Shown here piece by piece: positions 60,513 to 64,000 of a stretch of 64,000 bases of DNA. Numbering within the stretch: position 1 is the first letter of the stretch; the number at the start of each line of letters is the position of its first letter. Below the pieces are notes generated by a model. It searched no databases. It worked only from the letters and a program-made list of their open reading frames with translations, and was not told where the DNA came from. The stretch spans positions 50,696 to 114,695 of the forward strand of contig JAMHWF010000109.1 in assembly GCA_035911095.1 (NCBI GenBank). Direction: 5' to 3'. Both the position numbers and the translations under genes were made by a program. This stretch comes from JAMHWF01 sp035911095. Lineage in GTDB: Bacteria > Pseudomonadota > Gammaproteobacteria > Burkholderiales > Burkholderiaceae_C.

Positions 60513-61006
60513 CGCGGCCCGCCGCGCTGCGCGAGCAGGGCCGCGCGGCGCTCGAGGCTCGCCGCGGGCCAGTGCTCGCTGGCGCGGTAGTAGTCGCTGA
60601 CGGCCGGCGTGCCCGGCGGCAGCACGACCCAGGGCTGCTTCGAGGCGGTGAAGATGTGGATGTCCGGCGGGAAGCGGTCGGGCTCGTCGAGCGTGCCGAC
60701 GCGCACGAAAGCCAGCGCCTCGCCCAGGCCGGCGTAGTGGCTCCAGAGCGCGACGCGGCAGCGCGGGCAGCGCGCGATCCGCTGCCCCTTGCCGCTGGCC
60801 GAGGGTGTGTCGACAAGGTCGACGGTGCCGGCGGTCAGCCGGAGCCTGTCGGCCTCGATCAGCGCGTTGAGCGCGAACGAGGCGCCGGTCTCGCGCTGGC
60901 ACCAGCGGCAGTGGCAGCAGTGGACGAAGAGCGGCCGGTCGGCGAGCCGGTAGCGCAGCTGGCGACAGTCGCAGCCGCCGTCGAAGGCGAGGGGCGTCGG
61001 GTCCAT
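60509..61006 (-). CDS. GFA/CENP-V-domain zinc protein
   Basis: A 165 aa protein of the glutathione-dependent formaldehyde-activating (GFA) fold. Zinc-ligand Cys are in GGCDCRQLRYRL, HCCHCRWCQRETG and RCPRCRVALWSHY; TVDLVDTPSASGKGQRIA and DRFPPDIHIFTASKQPW are typical. Start at 61006 has AGGAGC upstream. Most such proteins are annotated only as GFA family and may not act on formaldehyde. Overlaps the next gene by 4 nt. Confidence 0.92.
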   Translation of the reverse strand: MDPTPLAFDGGCDCRQLRYRLADRPLFVHCCHCRWCQRETGASFALNALIEADRLRLTAGTVDLVDTPSASGKGQRIARCPRCRVALWSHYAGLGEALAFVRVGTLDEPDRFPPDIHIFTASKQPWVVLPPGTPAVSDYYRASEHWPAASLERRAALLAQRGGPR

Positions 61007-61053
61007 CGGCGTGCGCTCCTGCGTGCGTGGCGCCTCGGGCGCGGCTCCGGCGC

Positions 61054-61437
61054 TCAGTCGCGCACGAAGGCCGTCTCGAGCGGCTCGTCGCCGATCGCGC
61101 GGCTGCGATGGCCGTGCAGGCTCGGGTCGAAGTGCGCACCTGCCGGCAGCAGGTCGGCCGAATGGAAGTGCTGGCCCGGGCCGAAGACGCGCACGCTGCC
61201 GTCCTGCAGGCCGATCTCCATCTGCCCGCGCAGGATGAAGACCCACTGCGGATGCTCGGTGCAGTGGAACTCGCTGCGAAAGCCCGGCGGGCTGCGCCGC
61301 AGCTGCAGGCCACCCGACGGCAGCAGGGCCGACAGGCGCGAGGCGGGCTTGCCCTGGTCGAGCGGCAGCGGCTCGTCGCGCCAGCGTGCGCGGCCGTCGT
61401 CGTCGGTGTAGAGCGTGACGCGGGTGAAGCTGTCCAT
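61054..61437 (-). CDS. Small cupin-domain protein
   Basis: A 127 aa single-cupin protein with a good GGAGG ribosome site. The barrel motif is partial: FHCTEHPQWVFILRGQMEIGLQDG supplies a His pair and Gly turn, and FGPGQHFHSADLLPAG the second part with His. Likely binds a metal and a small ligand in the cytosol; no substrate is evident. It heads the leftward run of six genes and is divergent from the SDR gene with 147 nt between. Confidence 0.87.
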   Translation of the reverse strand: MDSFTRVTLYTDDDGRARWRDEPLPLDQGKPASRLSALLPSGGLQLRRSPPGFRSEFHCTEHPQWVFILRGQMEIGLQDGSVRVFGPGQHFHSADLLPAGAHFDPSLHGHRSRAIGDEPLETAFVRD

Positions 61438-61584
61438 CGGGTGTTCCTCCGGTCGGCGCCCGGCGGTGTGGCGGGGGCGCAAGCATAGGCCCGCCAGGCC
61501 GGGCGTCGATCGGGGGCGACACCGGCCCCTCGCGCGCGTCGATGGCACCATCGCCGCTTCGCCACGACACCGGAGCTGCAGGAC

Positions 61585-62334
61585 ATGGACAGGATCGCAC
61601 TCGTCACCGGCGCGGGCAGCGGCATCGGCAAGGGCTGCGCGACCGCGCTGCTGGCCGACGGCTGGCGCGTCGTCTTCGTCGGCCGCCGGGCCGAGGCGCT
61701 GCACGAGGCCATCGCCTCGAGCGGCGAGCATGCGTCGCGCGGCCTGGCCATCGCCGCCGACGTGACCGATCCGGCCTCGGTCGCCTCGCTGTTCGCCGCG
61801 GTGAAGGAACGCTACGGCCGCCTCGACCTGCTGTTCAACAACGCGGGCGTCTCGCTGCCTTCGACACCGCCAGACGAGGTCGGGCTCGACGCCTGGAAGC
61901 GCGCGGTCGACACCAACTTCAACGGCGCCTACTACTGCCTGGCCGAGGCCTTCAAGCTGATGCGCGCGCAGTCGCCGCAGGGCGGGCGGATCATCAACAA
62001 CGGCTCGATCTCGGCCCATGCGCCGCGCCCGGGCTCGATCGCCTACACCGCGACCAAGCATGCGATCACCGGCCTCACGCGCGCGGCGGCGCTCGACGGA
62101 CGTCCGTTCGACATCGCGGTGGGGCAGATCGACATCGGCAACGTGGTGAGCTCGCTGACCGAGCGCATGGCGGCCGGCATCCTGCAGGCCGACGGGAGCG
62201 TGCGGCCCGAGCCGCGCATGGACATGAGCGCGGTGGCCGACACCTTCATGGCGATGGCGCGCCTGCCGCTCACCGCCAACGTGCTGTTCATGACGGTGAT
62301 GGCGACCAAGATGCCCTACGTCGGGCGGGGCTGA
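61585..62334 (+). CDS. Short-chain dehydrogenase/reductase
   Basis: A 249 aa classical SDR oxidoreductase. NAD(P)-binding TGAGSGIGKG at residues 8-17, Arg/Arg after the second strand (VGRRAEAL), NNAG near residue 90, the Ser in NNGSISAHAPRPGS, and Tyr154/Lys158 in AYTATKHAITG form the catalytic set. The VTDPASVASLF segment and Arg suggest NADP preference, which is not certain. Substrate unknown. Confidence 0.93.
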   Translation: MDRIALVTGAGSGIGKGCATALLADGWRVVFVGRRAEALHEAIASSGEHASRGLAIAADVTDPASVASLFAAVKERYGRLDLLFNNAGVSLPSTPPDEVGLDAWKRAVDTNFNGAYYCLAEAFKLMRAQSPQGGRIINNGSISAHAPRPGSIAYTATKHAITGLTRAAALDGRPFDIAVGQIDIGNVVSSLTERMAAGILQADGSVRPEPRMDMSAVADTFMAMARLPLTANVLFMTVMATKMPYVGRG

Positions 62335-62640
62335 GGCACAGGTCGCGGGTTGGCGTCGCGCACGGTCGCCAGCGGGTGCCAGGCGCTCGATCGTCGGGCC
62401 GGAGGACGCCTCGCCAGGGTGCGCAACCCTGGCATGCGCGCACGCGCCGGGGGGCCGAGCCGTGGCACAGTCGCGCAGCGTGAGAACCCGAGCCGAGCAT
62501 GCCCCGCGCCGTCAGGCGGGCCGTTGGAGGAGAGCCATGGTGCCCCTGTTGACCTGCCCCGTGGACGGTGCGTGGCCGGTGCCGCGCCGACGGGGTTCGT
62601 CGAACGGCAGCGCCCCTTGCGGCGGCCGGCGGGGGTGTGC
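62335..62640. other. 306-nt gap with a strong stem-loop
   Basis: No gene is supported. GCCAGGGT (62413-62420) and ACCCTGGC (62426-62433) form a perfect 8-bp stem with a 5-nt loop, 79 nt after the SDR stop, and may end its transcript; there is no T-run. The remainder reads as Arg/Ala-rich shadow frames only. Confidence 0.5.
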
Positions 62641-62970
62641 ATGGTGAGGCCACCGGTGCTGCGCGTCTTCGGCAGCGTGGTGGCCGCGGCCTACACGGCG
62701 TTCGCGATGCTGTACGTGATCGCCGGCTGGCCGGGGCTGTCGACGACGATGCTGGCGATGGGCCCGTCGATCGTGCTCGCGATGCCCTGGACCCTGGTGC
62801 TGTCGGTGCTCGAGTCGGGCCGCTGGGTGTCGATGGCGATCGTGCTCGCCGGGCTGCTGATCAACACGACACTGCTCTGGTGGTGGGCGCTGCGCGGCAT
62901 GGGTCGACGCGCCGGGCCGCGCAGCGGGACCCGGCCGGGCGCTGCCGGTTCGAAAGGCCGCCTTCGCTGA
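62641..62970 (+). CDS. Small three-helix membrane protein
   Basis: A 109 aa hydrophobic protein with three predicted membrane segments: VFGSVVAAAYTAFAMLYVIAG, MGPSIVLAMPWTLVLSVL and VSMAIVLAGLLINTTLLWWWAL. A basic Arg/Gly-rich tail follows, which would sit in the cytosol. Start at 62641 is chosen because it opens directly on the first helix; the frame is open upstream but Arg-rich. No family assigned. It is convergent with the GNAT gene 7 nt away. Confidence 0.7.
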   Translation: MVRPPVLRVFGSVVAAAYTAFAMLYVIAGWPGLSTTMLAMGPSIVLAMPWTLVLSVLESGRWVSMAIVLAGLLINTTLLWWWALRGMGRRAGPRSGTRPGAAGSKGRLR

Positions 62971-62977
62971 GCCGGCC

Positions 62978-63655
62978 TCAGGGCGCCACGATCACCCGCA
63001 CCACCATCTCGCGCCACTCGCGAAAGCCCAGCCGGGCATAGAGGCGGCGCGCGCCGGGGTTGGCGCTCATCACGTGCAGGAAGGGCGTCTGGCCGCGGGC
63101 GAGTTGGCGCTGCATCAGCAAGGCGGTCAGTTGCCCGGCCAGTCCGCGGCCCTGGTGGTCGGGATGGGTGCAGATGCCGCTGACTTCGCGCAGCGTGGCG
63201 GCGTGCAGCCTTTCGCCCGCCATCGCGACGAGGCGCTGGCCGTCGAAGCAGCCGTGGAACTCGCCGAGCTCGATCGTGCGCGGCCCGAAGGGCCCGGGGT
63301 GGGTCAGCTCGGCGAGCGCCATCGCCTGCGGCACGTCCGCGGGCCCGAGGCGCCGCGCGTCGAGCGCGCCGGTCGAGGGCGGCGGGCTGCCGTCATGGAC
63401 CATCTTGACCAGCATCTCCTCCGCCTCGATGCGCCAGCCGGCCGCCGTCGGGCCCGACCAGCCGAGGCAGTAGAAGCGCTCCCCGGGCCGGCAGTACGGC
63501 AGCAGCGCCGCGAGGTCGGGCGCCTCGGCGTGCTCGAAGCCGACCAGCGGCGAGTAGCCCTCGGCGAAGCGGCGCGCGTGGCGCGGGCCGCTGGCCAGTG
63601 CGGCCTGGGTGCCGGCCAGCGCATGCCAGACGATGTTGTCGAGCAGCTCGATCAA
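62978..63655 (-). CDS. GNAT-family N-acetyltransferase
   Basis: A 225 aa acetyl-CoA-dependent acyltransferase. The acetyl-CoA loop is in REVSGICTHPDHQGRGLAGQLTALL (about residues 160-185), then TPFLHVMSANPGARRLYARLGFRE closes the domain. The N-terminal half (about 105 residues) is a second, degenerate GNAT-like or substrate-binding part. It overlaps the upstream hydrolase gene by 4 nt (ATGA), so the two are translated together. Substrate unknown. Confidence 0.92.
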   Translation of the reverse strand: MIELLDNIVWHALAGTQAALASGPRHARRFAEGYSPLVGFEHAEAPDLAALLPYCRPGERFYCLGWSGPTAAGWRIEAEEMLVKMVHDGSPPPSTGALDARRLGPADVPQAMALAELTHPGPFGPRTIELGEFHGCFDGQRLVAMAGERLHAATLREVSGICTHPDHQGRGLAGQLTALLMQRQLARGQTPFLHVMSANPGARRLYARLGFREWREMVVRVIVAP

Positions 63656-63999
63656 CGCGGCGGCTCCGTGCCGGCGGCAGGGTCGTCCCTGCCCGCGTCC
63701 CGGCCCAGGTCATCGTCCGCATCGCCTGCCGGCAGCGCGCGGGCCCAGGCCTCGAAGCGCGCGGCCAGCGTGTCCAGCACCTCGTCGTCGCGTCGTCCGC
63801 TGCGCAGGGGCACATGGAACGAGTGGTCGGCCTGGGGCACGCTCACCAGCGTCGCGCGGGGCCCCAGGCGCTCGATCAGCGGCAGGAGCCACGCCGGCTC
63901 GGCCAGGCGGTCGGCCTCGCCCTGGAGGAAGAGCATCGGCAGCTTCACGTCGGCCAGGTGCGCGGCGCGCGAGTCCGACGGTTTGCCGGCCGGGTGCAG
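63652..63999 (-). CDS. Alpha/beta hydrolase (KANL3/Tex30-like), cut by window edge
   Basis: The C-terminal 115 codons of a leftward gene that starts beyond the window. LHPAGKPSDSRAAHLADVK then LPMLFLQGEADRLAEP supplies the acid-residue loop and PQADHSFHVPLRSGR the catalytic His, a pattern of KANL3/Tex30-like alpha/beta hydrolases. The nucleophile Ser is outside the window. The last 20 residues are Asp/Arg-rich. The stop overlaps the GNAT start. Confidence 0.85.
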   Translation of the reverse strand: MHPAGKPSDSRAAHLADVKLPMLFLQGEADRLAEPAWLLPLIERLGPRATLVSVPQADHSFHVPLRSGRRDDEVLDTLAARFEAWARALPAGDADDDLGRDAGRDDPAAGTEPPR

Positions 64000-64000
64000 C

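Overview
The window is GC-rich, densely coded bacterial DNA. Its gene content points to a betaproteobacterium of the order Burkholderiales, probably near the Rubrivivax/Leptothrix/Piscinibacter group. The pointers are a LysR regulator divergent from glutaryl-CoA dehydrogenase plus a CaiB/BaiF CoA transferase, a short polyhydroxyalkanoate phasin-like protein, an RND/OprM efflux pair and phosphatidylserine decarboxylase. This placement is inferred from gene content only.

Layout. 1-4.9 kb: the end of an RND multidrug pump gene, its outer-membrane factor and a stand-alone methionine aminopeptidase. 5.0-21.5 kb: seven large genes of unrecognised function in two divergent operons (three leftward, four rightward) that fire apart from 11.17-11.27 kb. 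21.5-27.1 kb: a redox and regulatory block with a hemerythrin-like protein, a metallophosphoesterase, an ECF sigma factor in line with a ferritin-like protein, two c-type cytochromes (one mono-haem, one di-haem) and a MarR regulator. 27.1-41.4 kb: a leftward six-gene operon with three more members of the large family, a subtilisin-like S8 protease, a short orphan protein, and a CHAT (caspase-like) protease with a TIR-like C-terminus. 41.5-47.0 kb: phosphatidylserine decarboxylase, a DUF2845 protein, a phasin-like protein, a small exported protein, a BAAT-type hydrolase and a DUF4105/Lnb-N membrane protein. 47.2-52.7 kb: two TIR-TPR proteins with tandem 48-residue repeats, separated by a PaaI-like thioesterase. 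52.7-56.3 kb: the glutaryl-CoA degradation locus. 56.4-64 kb: a lipoprotein, GST, DUF488, transglutaminase, glycolipid-binding-like, GFA and cupin genes, an SDR, a small membrane protein, a GNAT acetyltransferase and the start of an alpha/beta hydrolase gene at the window edge.

The most interesting content is the array at 5-41 kb. At least eight proteins (650-1139 aa) begin with Met-Leu and share an N-terminal segment of the form V-F-x-D...DP..YYLP..P.I....G.P...L. Most also share a central P-S-L-Y-G...F...L...G.A segment and a P-Q-G-x-L segment, and all end in tandem Ig-like beta modules of about 90 residues. None shows a signal peptide or membrane helix. Three family members share an operon with an S8 protease that also lacks an export signal and with a CHAT-TIR-like protein. 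This suggests an intracellular multi-subunit assembly with protease or NADase-type effectors. A conflict or programmed-death role is inference; the sequence shows only architecture and operon structure. The two TIR-TPR genes 6-11 kb away may belong to the same island or be a separate immune-type locus.

No tRNA, rRNA, CRISPR array, transposase or integrase was seen.
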